Shown here piece after piece: positions 33,742 through 41,939 of a DNA stretch of 64,000 nt (position 1 is its first letter; each line of letters starts with the position of its first letter). Origin of the DNA: UMGS1696 sp964457685 (lineage in GTDB: Bacteria; Bacillota; Clostridia; Oscillospirales; CAG-272); the NCBI GenBank assembly GCA_964457685.1, contig CAYWFS010000002.1, positions 7,266-71,265 on the forward strand, given 5' to 3'. The notes beneath the pieces were generated by a model. That model was not told the DNA's origin, ran no database searches, and was given only the letters and a program-made list of their open reading frames with translations. A program made the position numbers and the translations under genes.

Positions 33742-35742
33742 TCAATTATTTTTATCGGTAGTATCTTTTGCGTTCTGCTTGCGAAGTATAACTCCTCCGA
33801 GAGCAGGAAGCTTTATATCAATAACGGAATATTTTCCGCCCATCTTATCCGCAACATAGCGTGAACGGATACCGTTTGAATTTAACACATTTTTTCCGCC
33901 GTATTCGTACTCATCCGTTGTGAATACTTCTTCATACCGTCCGAGCTTCGGAACCTTTACAGTGAAGCTGTCTCTCTCGACGGGAGCAAAGTTTAACACC
34001 ACTATAAGTTCCTGTCCTTTTTTGTTCTTTCTTCGGTATGCGATAATATTAAGCTCCGAAAGATCCGCTTCTATCCATTCAAATCCGTCCCACGAATCGT
34101 CTATTTCCCAAAGCTCACTGTTATCGAGGTAGAATTTATTCAGTCTCTCGACATATCTTTGCATTTCAATGTGACGGGGATAATCGGTCATGAACCATTC
34201 AAGCTGATTTTCGTAATCCCATTCTCTGAACTGTGCGTACTCCGTTCCCATGAACATGAGCTTTTTACCCGGCAGCGTCATCATATACATAAGGAAGGTT
34301 CTCATGCAGGCGAATTTCTCATCGTAATTTCCGAAGCATTTGTCTACGATGGATTTCTTTCCGTGAACTACCTCGTCATGAGATATGGGAAGAATATAGT
34401 TTTCGCCGAACGCATACATCAGAGGGAATGTAAGCTTATTGTGCTTATATTTTCTGGCGATAGGGTCTGTTTCGATATAATCGTACATATCGTTTGCCCA
34501 ACCCATATTCCATTTGAAGCTGAATCCGAGACCTCCGTCGGAAACCGGCTTTGTTATCATCGGCCATGAGGTGGATTCCTCCGCTATCATAAGCACATCG
34601 GGGAATTCATTTGCAATCTGTGAATTTAACTTCTTAAAAAATGCTATTGCTTCGAGATTATGGTTTCCGCCGTTTCTGTTCGGTATCCATTCTCCCGGCT
34701 CTCTGTCGTAATCGAGGTAAAGCATGGATGCAACAGCGTCAACTCTGAGACCGTCTGCATGGAATTCTCTGAGCCAATACAGTGCGTTCGATATAAGGAA
34801 TGATTGAACCTCGGGTCTGCCCACATCGAAGCAACGTGTTCCCCAGCCTCTGTTTTCCTGTCTGTCCTTACCCTGATATTCGTAGAGCGGTTGACCGTCA
34901 AACTCGTAAAGACCATGCTCATCCTTCGGGAAGTGTGCGGGAACCCAGTCAAGGATAACTCCGATTCCGTTTTCATGCATTTTCTCGACGAAATATCTGA
35001 AATCATCGGGAGTACCGTAGCGTGAAGTCGGTGAATAATAACCGCAAACCTGGTATCCCCACGAGCCGTCAAACGGATACTCCATTATCGGCATAAGCTC
35101 AACGTGCGTGTAATGCATTTCCGTAAGATACGGTGCGAGCTTGTCCGCTATTTCCCTGTATGTAAGGTAATGTTCTCCGTCCTTATTTGATTCTCCGTCT
35201 CTCGTTTTCCATGAGCCGAGGTGCATTTCATATATATTAAGCGGTGCACTGTAGTAGTGATTCACCTTAGGCTTAAACCCACGTCTTTTCGGACACACTG
35301 TAGCGGAGCGTTTTTTCAGCCACTCGCCGTCCTTCCACTTATGGTTAGAGCGATGCGGTATTATGGAAGCGGTTTTCTTGAGTGTTTCCGACTCAAAAGC
35401 ATATGGATCGGCTTTCATATGTGCCACTCCGTTTTTACCGACTATCCTGTACTTATAGAACTCTCCCTCGAGGGATTTTTCGGATTCTACCGTTATCTCC
35501 CATATTCCCTCAGTGTTAAGTCTTTTCATTTCAAAGCCGTATTCCCAGTCTGTAAAGCTTGCACAAAGCCCTACTCTTACTGCATTCGGAGCCCAAACTC
35601 TGAAATGATATTTAATTCTGCCATCCGATTCTTCACTATGCACTCCGAGATAATCGTATGCGTGAAAATTAGTACCCTGATGGAAAAGGTATATAGGAAG
35701 CGAATCGTTTAATAAATTGTTTTTACTTTCGTTACCCGTCAT
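33742..35742 (-). CDS. glgB: 1,4-alpha-glucan branching enzyme (GH13)
   Basis: Introduces alpha-1,6 branches in glycogen. It has an N-terminal CBM48 domain (HFRVWAPNAVRVGLCASFTDW), then the barrel with LDWVPAHFPKDEHGL, nucleophile in GLRVDAVASMLYLDY, acid/base Glu in MIAEESTSWP and the SHDEVVHGKKS block. The 666 residues match. It is the first gene of the glycogen operon, behind a clear sigma-A promoter, with AAAGGA about 10 bases before ATG 35742. Confidence 0.97.
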   Translation of the reverse strand: MTGNESKNNLLNDSLPIYLFHQGTNFHAYDYLGVHSEESDGRIKYHFRVWAPNAVRVGLCASFTDWEYGFEMKRLNTEGIWEITVESEKSLEGEFYKYRIVGKNGVAHMKADPYAFESETLKKTASIIPHRSNHKWKDGEWLKKRSATVCPKRRGFKPKVNHYYSAPLNIYEMHLGSWKTRDGESNKDGEHYLTYREIADKLAPYLTEMHYTHVELMPIMEYPFDGSWGYQVCGYYSPTSRYGTPDDFRYFVEKMHENGIGVILDWVPAHFPKDEHGLYEFDGQPLYEYQGKDRQENRGWGTRCFDVGRPEVQSFLISNALYWLREFHADGLRVDAVASMLYLDYDREPGEWIPNRNGGNHNLEAIAFFKKLNSQIANEFPDVLMIAEESTSWPMITKPVSDGGLGFSFKWNMGWANDMYDYIETDPIARKYKHNKLTFPLMYAFGENYILPISHDEVVHGKKSIVDKCFGNYDEKFACMRTFLMYMMTLPGKKLMFMGTEYAQFREWDYENQLEWFMTDYPRHIEMQRYVERLNKFYLDNSELWEIDDSWDGFEWIEADLSELNIIAYRRKNKKGQELIVVLNFAPVERDSFTVKVPKLGRYEEVFTTDEYEYGGKNVLNSNGIRSRYVADKMGGKYSVIDIKLPALGGVILRKQNAKDTTDKNN

Positions 35743-35768
35743 AGTCCATCCATCCTTTCGTTAACTCT

Positions 35769-35797
35769 ATTATACAATAAATAAAGGCACAATGCAA
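35769..35797 (-). promoter_or_regulatory. Sigma-A promoter of the glycogen operon
   Basis: TTGCAT (35792-35797) and TATAAT (35769-35774) on the minus strand are 17 bases apart, about 25 bases before glgB. It should drive glgB-glgC-glgD-glgA-glgP-GH13. Confidence 0.78.
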
Positions 35798-35851
35798 GAG
35801 ATTTTTGACGATAATATGAAATTCCAAGGAATATTATATATCCGATTTCGA

Positions 35852-35870
35852 CACAATGTCTAAGATTGTG
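35852..35870. promoter_or_regulatory. Inverted repeat upstream of the glycogen promoter
   Basis: CACAAT (35852-35857) and ATTGTG (35865-35870) are a perfect 6-bp inverted repeat with 7 bases between, about 55 bases upstream of the -35 box. It could be a regulator site; the regulator is unknown. Confidence 0.3.
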
Positions 35871-35925
35871 ACCCCAAATTGTACACTTTTACCGTAACGC
35901 CTCAATTTGCGTGCTTGTAGACAAC

Positions 35926-35977
35926 CAAAAACAAAAATCCCGAGCGTTAAAATCACACATCGTAATCAATACTCGGG
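35926..35977 (-). terminator. Terminator of the lexA operon
   Basis: On the minus strand CCCGAG (35972-35977) pairs with CTCGGG (35939-35944), with a partly paired interior, followed by ATTTTTGTTTTT. It lies directly behind the LsrG-like gene. Confidence 0.7.
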
Positions 35978-36000
35978 AAAAATCGGTTTATTATTTTGTA

Positions 36001-36294
36001 TCAGTCAAAACAAAGAGGAGTTGTCGGAATAGAATGACGTGGAACGAGCATCATGGGAGAGACGGTCTCTTTCCATTTCTTGTAATGCTCTGTCTCCTTA
36101 TGTGCAGCCGCCGCTTCTTTATCACGATATACCTCATAAAGCACATATTTGTTAGCTTCTGTGTTATCGTGAAGAACGTCGAATCTGACATTTCCCTCTT
36201 CTTTTCTGGAATTTATGTGGTTGTACTCGGTTATTTTTTCGAATTCTTCCACATATTCGGGAATTACGGTCACAAATACAAGTGTAGCTATCAT
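36001..36294 (-). CDS. LsrG-like antibiotic biosynthesis monooxygenase (ABM) domain protein
   Basis: 97-residue dimeric alpha-beta barrel. The sequence SRKEEGNVRFDVLHD, YEVYRDKEAAAAHKETEHY and MMLVPRH follow the pattern of LsrG, the isomerase of phospho-AI-2 (P-DPD), and related YgiN-type enzymes. No other lsr genes are in the window, so quorum-signal processing is possible but unproven; heme- or quinone-related roles exist in the same superfamily. It is the third gene of the lexA operon, 12 bases after the VOC gene, and is followed by a terminator. Confidence 0.82.
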   Translation of the reverse strand: MIATLVFVTVIPEYVEEFEKITEYNHINSRKEEGNVRFDVLHDNTEANKYVLYEVYRDKEAAAAHKETEHYKKWKETVSPMMLVPRHSIPTTPLCFD

Positions 36295-36306
36295 ACTCTG
36301 TTCACC

Positions 36307-36723
36307 TTACTTTGCGTCTACTACCTTGAAGAACTCAATCTCTTCACCGGAGGGACCGTAAACAAATCCGCAGTTAAGAGTGAGCTTTACGGGAGCGGAA
36401 TCAAGCGGAACAACCTTGGGTTCGGACTTTACCTTGGCACCGAACTCAACAGCTCTCTTGAATGCCGCGTCAACATCATCTGCCTTGAGTGCAAAGTGAA
36501 TATATCCTACATTTGCGGGTTGTACATCCTTACCGCCTGCGAAAAGCTCAAGTATTCCGCCGTCACCGAGGTCGAGCATTGCGATTCTGCCGTTTCCTTC
36601 GCCCCACATGGTATAGAACTTCATTCCGAGACCCTCTGTGTAGAATTTCAGAGCGGCTTCAAAATCGGTTGCCATAAGTGCAACATGATGGAATCCCATT
36701 CCGCCGATAATTTCGTTTGCCAT
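36307..36723 (-). CDS. VOC-superfamily protein (glyoxalase/bleomycin-resistance fold)
   Basis: 138 residues forming two beta-alpha-beta-beta-beta modules. GFHHVALMATDFEAALKFY and YIHFALKADDVDAAFKRAVE begin the two halves; the metal-type residues are His in HHVAL, Glu in ILELF, His in YIHFAL and Glu in EEIEFF. Members include glyoxalase I, fosfomycin and bleomycin resistance proteins and epimerases, and the sequence does not single one out. Start ATG 36723 has AAGGAAG 8 bases upstream. It lies 30 bases behind lexA. Confidence 0.85.
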   Translation of the reverse strand: MANEIIGGMGFHHVALMATDFEAALKFYTEGLGMKFYTMWGEGNGRIAMLDLGDGGILELFAGGKDVQPANVGYIHFALKADDVDAAFKRAVEFGAKVKSEPKVVPLDSAPVKLTLNCGFVYGPSGEEIEFFKVVDAK

Positions 36724-36753
36724 AATCTTTCTTCCTTTCAATATTTAAAAATA

Positions 36754-37374
36754 TCAATAGAATCTAATGCTTGTGATGACCTTACCGAGTATCATAAGGC
36801 TGTTTACAATTATCGGGAGCATTGTCTTGTTTTCCGGCTGTAATCTGAAGTGACCGTCCTCCTTATAGAAGGTCTTTACGGTAGCTTCATCGTCAATAAG
36901 TGCTACAACAATATCTCCGTTTTCGGCAATGGAGGTCTTTTCTACAATGACAATATCTCCGTCGAGAATACCTGCCTCTATCATGCTTGTTCCCGACACC
37001 TTGAGTGCGAACATATCGTTATCGGGAAGCGGATAAAGTCCCTTGGGATAGTGAATGAAGCCCTCGTAATTCTCAACGGCAAGGATAGGCTGTCCTGCTG
37101 TTACCTTTCCGAGAAGAGGAACATTGCAGTAGTCCTTTATTTCGCCGCCGTCCTCATAGGAAACGCCCTCAATACGAAGTGTACGGCTTTTTCCGGTTTC
37201 CTTCTGAATATATCCTTTTTTTTCGAGACGTTCGAGACAGGTGTGAACGGTAGATGTGCTTTTTATATCAAGTGCGTTACAAATGTCTCGAATAGACGGT
37301 GAGTATCCGTTTTTTCTTATATTATCTTTTATGTAATCAAATATTAATTGCTCTTTGGGTTCAAGAGTTATCAT
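36754..37374 (-). CDS. lexA: LexA SOS repressor
   Basis: Represses DNA-damage genes and cleaves itself when RecA is activated. The 206 residues have an N-terminal winged helix (about 1-65, with SPSIRDICNALDIKSTSTVH as recognition region), the Ala93-Gly94 cleavage site in VTAGQPI, catalytic Ser130 in VSGTSMIEAG and Lys167 in EATVKTF. The Ser-Lys spacing of 37 equals that of E. coli LexA. The usual Asp before Ser-Met is Thr129 here. Start ATG 37374 has GAGG 5 bases upstream. Autoregulation is indicated by a GAACaattGTTT box on the -35 element. Confidence 0.96.
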   Translation of the reverse strand: MITLEPKEQLIFDYIKDNIRKNGYSPSIRDICNALDIKSTSTVHTCLERLEKKGYIQKETGKSRTLRIEGVSYEDGGEIKDYCNVPLLGKVTAGQPILAVENYEGFIHYPKGLYPLPDNDMFALKVSGTSMIEAGILDGDIVIVEKTSIAENGDIVVALIDDEATVKTFYKEDGHFRLQPENKTMLPIIVNSLMILGKVITSIRFY

Positions 37375-37432
37375 AACAACCTCGCTTTGAACATTATTTC
37401 TCGGTATCACTTCGATACTTAATTATGTCTAT

Positions 37433-37470
37433 ATTATAACACACCTGTCGAATCGTGTAAACAATTGTTC
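37433..37470 (-). promoter_or_regulatory. lexA promoter with overlapping SOS box
   Basis: TTTACA (37456-37461) and TATAAT (37433-37438) on the minus strand are 17 bases apart. GAACAATTGTTT (37459-37470) overlaps the -35 box and matches the Gram-positive LexA box GAACnnnnGTTC at 7 of 8 fixed positions. The 37375-37706 space otherwise holds the divergent pckG promoter. Confidence 0.75.
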
Positions 37471-37515
37471 TGAATTTTATTATGAATTTTTATGATATAT
37501 TTTGTTAATAATTAT

Positions 37516-37549
37516 ATTACACGATTTTTCACGAAAAGATTTGTGTAAT
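37516..37549. promoter_or_regulatory. Inverted repeat in the lexA-pckG spacer
   Basis: ATTACAC (37516-37522) and GTGTAAT (37543-37549) form a perfect 7-bp inverted repeat with a 20-base interior, about 55 bases upstream of the pckG -35 box and about 45 bases upstream of the lexA -35. It may be an operator for either gene; no regulator can be named. Confidence 0.3.
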
Positions 37550-37602
37550 TATGCTTTTATTGTTACCAAAATGTAAAAAACAAAAATTTGTCTAAATGAC
37601 GG

Positions 37603-37631
37603 TTGAAAAAGCTGATTTATTAATGTATAAT
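37603..37631 (+). promoter_or_regulatory. Sigma-A promoter of pckG
   Basis: TTGAAA (37603-37608) and TATAAT (37626-37631) with a 17-base spacer, followed by a leader of about 70 bases and an AAAGGAG ribosome site before ATG 37707. Confidence 0.8.
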
Positions 37632-37706
37632 GTATGTTAGCGGACTAGGGCAAATCCTAACCGTAATTCATCGGCAAAATTTTTCATTTATATAAAGGAG
37701 TTTAAA

Positions 37707-39494
37707 ATGGCTACAACAACTAACAAGCACATACTTACTTGGGTTGACGAAATGGCTGCTCTCTGCACACCTGACAACATTGTTTGGATTGACGGTACAG
37801 AAGAACAGGCAAACGCTCTCCGTGCTGAAGCTTGCTCCACAGGCGAGATTATCAAGCTTAACGAAGAAAAGCTTCCCGGATGCTACCTCCACCGCACCGC
37901 TGTAAACGACGTTGCTCGTGTTGAAGGCAGAACTTTCATCTGCACATCTAAGAAAGAGGATGCAGGTAACATCAACAACTGGATGGATCCCAAGGAATGC
38001 TACGAAAAGCTCGGCAAGCTCTACAAGGGTTCCATGAAGGGCAGAACAATGTACGTTATCCCCTACTCCATGGGTATCGTAGGTTCCGACTTCGCTAAGT
38101 ACGGTATCGAGCTTACAGACTCCATTTACGTTGTTCTCAACATGCTCATCATGACAAGAGTTGGTACAAACGTACTCGAAGCTCTCGGTGACAGCCCCGA
38201 CTACATCAAGGGTCTCCACTCCAAGGCTGATCTCGATGAAGAAAACCGTTACATCTGCCACTTCCCGGAAGACAACACTATCTGGTCCGTTAACTCCGGT
38301 TACGGCGGAAACGTACTTCTCGGTAAGAAGTGCTTCGCTCTCCGTATTGCATCCTACCTCGGCAGAAAAGAAGGCTGGATGGCAGAGCATATGCTTATCC
38401 TCGGCGTTGAATACCCCAACGGCGAAGTTAAGTATGTATCCGCTGCATTCCCCTCTGCTTGCGGTAAGACCAACCTCGCAATGCTCATTCCTCCGGAAGT
38501 TTATGCAAAGCAGGGTTACAAGGTTTGGTGCGTAGGTGACGATATTGCATGGCTCAGAGTCGGTGCTGACGGTCGTCTCTATGCTGTTAACCCCGAAAAC
38601 GGCTTCTTCGGTGTTGCTCCCGGTACTAACGAAAAGTCCAACCCGAACGCTCTCCATACCTGCATGAAGGATACCATCTTCACAAACGTTTGCCACAACC
38701 TCGATGACAACACTGTTTGGTGGGAAGGTCTCGATAACAATCCTCCGAAGAACGCTCTCAACTGGCGTGGCGAAACATGGGATTACACTCAGTACGACAA
38801 GAACGACAAGGTTAAGACAGCAGGTGCTCATCCGAACTCCAGATTCACCGCTAAGGCTGTTAACTGCCCCTGCCTCTCCAAGGAATTCAACAATCCCGCA
38901 GGCGTTCCGATCTCCGCAATCATCTTCGGTGGTCGTCGTGCTAAGACTGCTCCCCTTGTATACCAGTCCACATCTTGGCAGCACGGTACATTCGTTGGCT
39001 CCATCATGGCTTCCGAAACAACAGCTGCTGCTTCCGGTGCTGTCGGCGTAGTTCGTCGTGACCCCATGGCTATGCGTCCTTTCGCAGGCTACGACATGGG
39101 TGACTACTTCGCTCACTGGCTCGAAATGGGTAAGAAGATTCCTCACGCTCCTAAGATTTTCCACGTTAACTGGTTCAGAACCGATGATAACGGCAACTTC
39201 ATTTGGCCCGGCTTCGGCGACAACATGAGAGTTCTTCTCTGGATCCTCGCTCGTTGCGAAGACAAGGTTGACGCTGACCTCACTGCTATCGGTTACGTTC
39301 CGAAGGCTGAAGACATCAACATCGAAGGTCTTGACGGTATCACAGTTGATACTATCCGTGACCTCCTCTCTGTTGACCACGACAGCTGGCTCGCTGACTG
39401 CGAAAACATCAAGGCATTCTACGCTCAGATCGGCGACAGAGTTCCCGCTGAACTTCACGAAGAACTCAACGCACTTATCGCTCGTCTCGGCTAA
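37707..39494 (+). CDS. pckG: Phosphoenolpyruvate carboxykinase (GTP)
   Basis: Interconverts oxaloacetate and PEP with GTP/GDP; in anaerobes it often runs in the CO2-fixing direction toward succinate or propionate. The P-loop-like block FPSACGKTNLAML contains the reactive Cys typical of GTP-type enzymes, and IWSVNSGYGGNVLLGKKCFA, WLRVGADGRLYAVNPENGFF and WFRTDDNGNFIWPGFG support the family. 595 residues is standard. Codon choice is strongly biased (for example CTC, AAG, GGT and TAC dominate), unlike the neighbours, which points to very high expression. It has its own promoter and terminator, hence is monocistronic. Confidence 0.97.
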   Translation: MATTTNKHILTWVDEMAALCTPDNIVWIDGTEEQANALRAEACSTGEIIKLNEEKLPGCYLHRTAVNDVARVEGRTFICTSKKEDAGNINNWMDPKECYEKLGKLYKGSMKGRTMYVIPYSMGIVGSDFAKYGIELTDSIYVVLNMLIMTRVGTNVLEALGDSPDYIKGLHSKADLDEENRYICHFPEDNTIWSVNSGYGGNVLLGKKCFALRIASYLGRKEGWMAEHMLILGVEYPNGEVKYVSAAFPSACGKTNLAMLIPPEVYAKQGYKVWCVGDDIAWLRVGADGRLYAVNPENGFFGVAPGTNEKSNPNALHTCMKDTIFTNVCHNLDDNTVWWEGLDNNPPKNALNWRGETWDYTQYDKNDKVKTAGAHPNSRFTAKAVNCPCLSKEFNNPAGVPISAIIFGGRRAKTAPLVYQSTSWQHGTFVGSIMASETTAAASGAVGVVRRDPMAMRPFAGYDMGDYFAHWLEMGKKIPHAPKIFHVNWFRTDDNGNFIWPGFGDNMRVLLWILARCEDKVDADLTAIGYVPKAEDINIEGLDGITVDTIRDLLSVDHDSWLADCENIKAFYAQIGDRVPAELHEELNALIARLG

Positions 39495-39510
39495 TTTAAA
39501 CGCATAAATT

Positions 39511-39560
39511 AAAACCTCACATTACTTTCATTTCGGAAAGCCGTGTGAGGTTTTTTGTTA
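39511..39560. terminator. Bidirectional terminator of pckG and the acetyltransferase gene
   Basis: AAAACCTCACA (39511-39521) and TGTGAGGTTTT (39544-39554) form an 11-bp stem followed by T-rich sequence on the plus strand; the A-rich left arm gives a U-tract on the minus strand as well. Confidence 0.88.
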
Positions 39561-40151
39561 TTCTTTGTATATTGGGTATCGCTCTTTATCAGCCTCGGTT
39601 ATCTCTCTAAGCACTCTGCAAGGAACTCCTGCCGCAACTACGCCCGAGGGAATATCATGTGTTACAACGCTGCCTGCCGCTATTACCGTGTTGTCACCTA
39701 TCGTAACTCCTCCGAGAACCGTTACTCCCGCACCGAACCAGACATTGTCTCCCACCGTGATAGGAAGTGCAACCTCAAGTCCGGCATTTCTTTGCTCTGC
39801 GTCAATTGCGTGTTCAGCTGTTGTAAAAAGGCAATTCGGAGCGATAAACACATGGTTTCCGAAGGTTACTTTTCCACCGTCGAGAATTTGACAATTGTGA
39901 TTTGCAAAAAAATAATCCCCTACCGTTGTATTATATCCGAAGTCGCACCAAAACGGTGTGTTTACCGTAGTATCCTTTCCCATTTTCGCAAATATCTTCT
40001 CAAGTATTTTTGTCTGAGCTTCCCTGTCAGACGGTTTAATTTGATTAAATTCATGACAAAGGTTGTTGCAGCTTGCTATTTCGGCTAATATTTCCCCGTC
40101 ATAATTTGCATTATATAAAAATCCCCTGTCACGTTTTTCTTTTTCCGTCAT
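39558..40151 (-). CDS. Maltose/galactoside O-acetyltransferase family protein
   Basis: Left-handed beta-helix acetyltransferase of 197 residues, probably acetylating a sugar with acetyl-CoA. The N-terminal maltose-acetyltransferase motif GFLYNANYDGEI is followed by hexapeptide repeats (GDYFFANHNCQILDGG, VWFGAGVTVLGGVTIG) and catalytic His in TTAEHAIDAEQR; the end AAGVPCRVLREI is typical. It is divergent from the uracil-DNA glycosylase gene and has its own promoter. Confidence 0.93.
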   Translation of the reverse strand: MTEKEKRDRGFLYNANYDGEILAEIASCNNLCHEFNQIKPSDREAQTKILEKIFAKMGKDTTVNTPFWCDFGYNTTVGDYFFANHNCQILDGGKVTFGNHVFIAPNCLFTTAEHAIDAEQRNAGLEVALPITVGDNVWFGAGVTVLGGVTIGDNTVIAAGSVVTHDIPSGVVAAGVPCRVLREITEADKERYPIYKE

Positions 40152-40177
40152 ATTCTATCTCCAATCAAAGCAGTGAC

Positions 40178-40206
40178 TTGACAATATCACATCAATATTT
40201 TATAAT
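40178..40206 (+). promoter_or_regulatory. Consensus sigma-A promoter of the uracil-DNA glycosylase gene
   Basis: TTGACA (40178-40183) and TATAAT (40201-40206), both perfect, with a 17-base spacer. Confidence 0.82.
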
Positions 40207-40212
40207 ATAACT

Positions 40213-40241
40213 ATTATAGCACACACGGTATAAATAGGCAA
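40213..40241 (-). promoter_or_regulatory. Sigma-A promoter of the acetyltransferase gene
   Basis: TTGCCT (40236-40241) and TATAAT (40213-40218) on the minus strand with a 17-base spacer. It faces the plus-strand promoter at 40178-40206 and the two transcripts would overlap slightly. Confidence 0.65.
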
Positions 40242-40249
40242 GGAGTGAA

Positions 40250-40804
40250 ATGATGAACTGGGACGAGCTTTACAAGGAATGTGATAGCTGTACAAAATGC
40301 CCCCTCGGCAAGACTAAAACAAACACCGTATTCGGCTGTGGTTCAACCTCTGCACGGCTCATGTTCGTCGGAGAAGCCCCCGGTGAGCAGGAGGACAAGC
40401 AGGGCATTCCGTTTGTCGGTGCGGCAGGACAGCTTCTCAACAAATACCTCACCGCAGTCGGAATAGACAGGGATGAAACATATATCGCAAACATTCTGAA
40501 ATGCAGACCTCCGCACAATCGAGACCCTCTCCCCGAAGAAGAAGACGCTTGTATAGGCTATCTGAGGGAGCAGGTGAAGCTTATCCGCCCCGAAATGATA
40601 GTTTGTCTCGGTCGAATTTCGGCAATGCGACTGATAAAACCCGACTTCAAGATAACTCGTGAGCATGGTATAATAATACGCAAGGGTGCTTTTGCAATGA
40701 CTGCCGTATATCACCCTGCCGCACTGCTCAGAGACCCCTCAAAAAAAGAAGATATGTACAGAGATATGAAAAAAATAAAGGAATATCTCGACGGCGAAAA
40801 ATAA
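40250..40804 (+). CDS. Uracil-DNA glycosylase, family 4 (Fe-S)
   Basis: Removes uracil from DNA. The four cluster cysteines are suggested by CDSCTKCPLGKT and later Cys residues in LKCRPPHNRDPLPEEEDAC. The active-site block VGEAPGEQEDKQGIPFVGAAG and the C-terminal VYHPAALLRDP are characteristic. 184 residues is normal. Two adjacent ATG codons (40250, 40253) follow AGGAG; either is possible. It has a consensus promoter and a strong terminator of its own. Confidence 0.94.
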   Translation: MMNWDELYKECDSCTKCPLGKTKTNTVFGCGSTSARLMFVGEAPGEQEDKQGIPFVGAAGQLLNKYLTAVGIDRDETYIANILKCRPPHNRDPLPEEEDACIGYLREQVKLIRPEMIVCLGRISAMRLIKPDFKITREHGIIIRKGAFAMTAVYHPAALLRDPSKKEDMYRDMKKIKEYLDGEK

Positions 40805-40810
40805 AACAAA

Positions 40811-40858
40811 GCTCTCGCGGAAGAATTTTTGATAGTCCTCCGTGAGAGCCTTTTTTTT
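40811..40858. terminator. Bidirectional terminator between the glycosylase gene and ruvB
   Basis: GCTCTCGCGGA (40811-40821) pairs with TCCGTGAGAGC (40839-40849), one G-T wobble, followed by eight T. The ruvB stop lies at the edge of it. Confidence 0.88.
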
Positions 40859-41921
40859 ATTCCTCGGAAAATGATATTTGCTCCGGTGTTTCCCGTTCGA
40901 TTTGTTTTAAATACGGTATTCCGAGATGCTCGTACCCAAGGTGAGTTACCGCTCTTCCCCTCAGCGTTCTCGCAAGAAATCCTATTTGAAGCAGATACGG
41001 CTCGCAGACATCTTCAAGTGTTGTCGCTTCTTCTCCTATAGTTGCGGCAAGTGCTTCAAGCCCGACAGGACCTCCGTTATAGAACCTTATTATGGTTTCA
41101 AGCATATCTCTGTCTGTCTTGTCGAGTCCAAGCTCATCTATTTCAAGCATATCAAGGGCATTTCTAGCAACCTCAAGGTCTATTCTTCCGTTACTCATAA
41201 CCTGAGAATAGTCTCGCACACGTTTGAGCAGTCTGTTTGCAATTCTCGGTGTACCTCTCGAACGTGAAGCTATTTCGATTGCACCGTCTTCGTCTATCGG
41301 AACATCAAGTATTGCGGCAGAGCGTTTTACAATCGTTGCAAGCTCCTCGGGATTATAAAGCTCCAGTCGCATCTGAACTCCGAAACGGTCTCTGAGAGGT
41401 GTTGACAGCTGACCTGCCCTTGTCGTTGCACCGATGAGAGTAAAATGTCGAAGTCCGAGGTGTACACTTCTTGCCGCAGGTCCTTTTCCTATGATTATAT
41501 CAACGGCGAAGTCCTCCATTGCGGGATAAAGTATCTCCTCCATTGTTCTGGGCAGACGGTGTATCTCGTCAATGAACAGCACATCCCCCTCCTGAAGCCC
41601 TGCAAGAAGTGCTACAAGGTCGCCTTTCTTCTCTATAGCTGGTCCCGATGTTATTCTCAGATTAACTCCCATTTCCTGTGCGATTATCGCAGCAAGAGTT
41701 GTTTTACCGAGTCCGGGAGGGCCGTAAAGAAGTACATGGTCTATTGATTCCCCTCTCAGCTTTGCGGCTTCCATTATGATTCTGAGATTTGCCTTAGCTT
41801 TTTCCTGACCGATATATTCGTCAAGAGTCTGAGGTCGGAGTGAATTTTCGTTTTCGACCTCCTCGGGGTTATAATTTGAGGACATAATTCGGTCTTCAAA
41901 ATCAAATTCTATATCATCCAT
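40857..41921 (-). CDS. ruvB: Holliday junction branch migration helicase RuvB
   Basis: AAA+ motor that drives branch migration with RuvA. Walker A is LYGPPGLGKTTLA, Walker B FIDEIHRL, sensor 1 IGATTRAG, and the arginine finger lies in LRDRFGV; the C-terminal winged helix includes GRAVTHLGYEHLG. 354 residues is typical. It is 18 bases behind ruvA with GGAGG before ATG 41921. ruvC is not adjacent. Confidence 0.97.
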   Translation of the reverse strand: MDDIEFDFEDRIMSSNYNPEEVENENSLRPQTLDEYIGQEKAKANLRIIMEAAKLRGESIDHVLLYGPPGLGKTTLAAIIAQEMGVNLRITSGPAIEKKGDLVALLAGLQEGDVLFIDEIHRLPRTMEEILYPAMEDFAVDIIIGKGPAARSVHLGLRHFTLIGATTRAGQLSTPLRDRFGVQMRLELYNPEELATIVKRSAAILDVPIDEDGAIEIASRSRGTPRIANRLLKRVRDYSQVMSNGRIDLEVARNALDMLEIDELGLDKTDRDMLETIIRFYNGGPVGLEALAATIGEEATTLEDVCEPYLLQIGFLARTLRGRAVTHLGYEHLGIPYLKQIERETPEQISFSEE

Positions 41922-41939
41922 CTTTTATACCTCCCCTGT

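Noticed and set aside
35911..36843. A 310-residue plus-strand open frame across the VOC/ABM genes
   Set aside because: Shadow of three well-supported minus-strand features, Cys-rich and without any motif.
37668..39458. A 596-residue open frame antisense to pckG
   Set aside because: It mirrors pckG almost end to end, has low-complexity Val/Glu/Ser-rich content and no ribosome site; the strong codon bias of pckG removes stops on the opposite strand.
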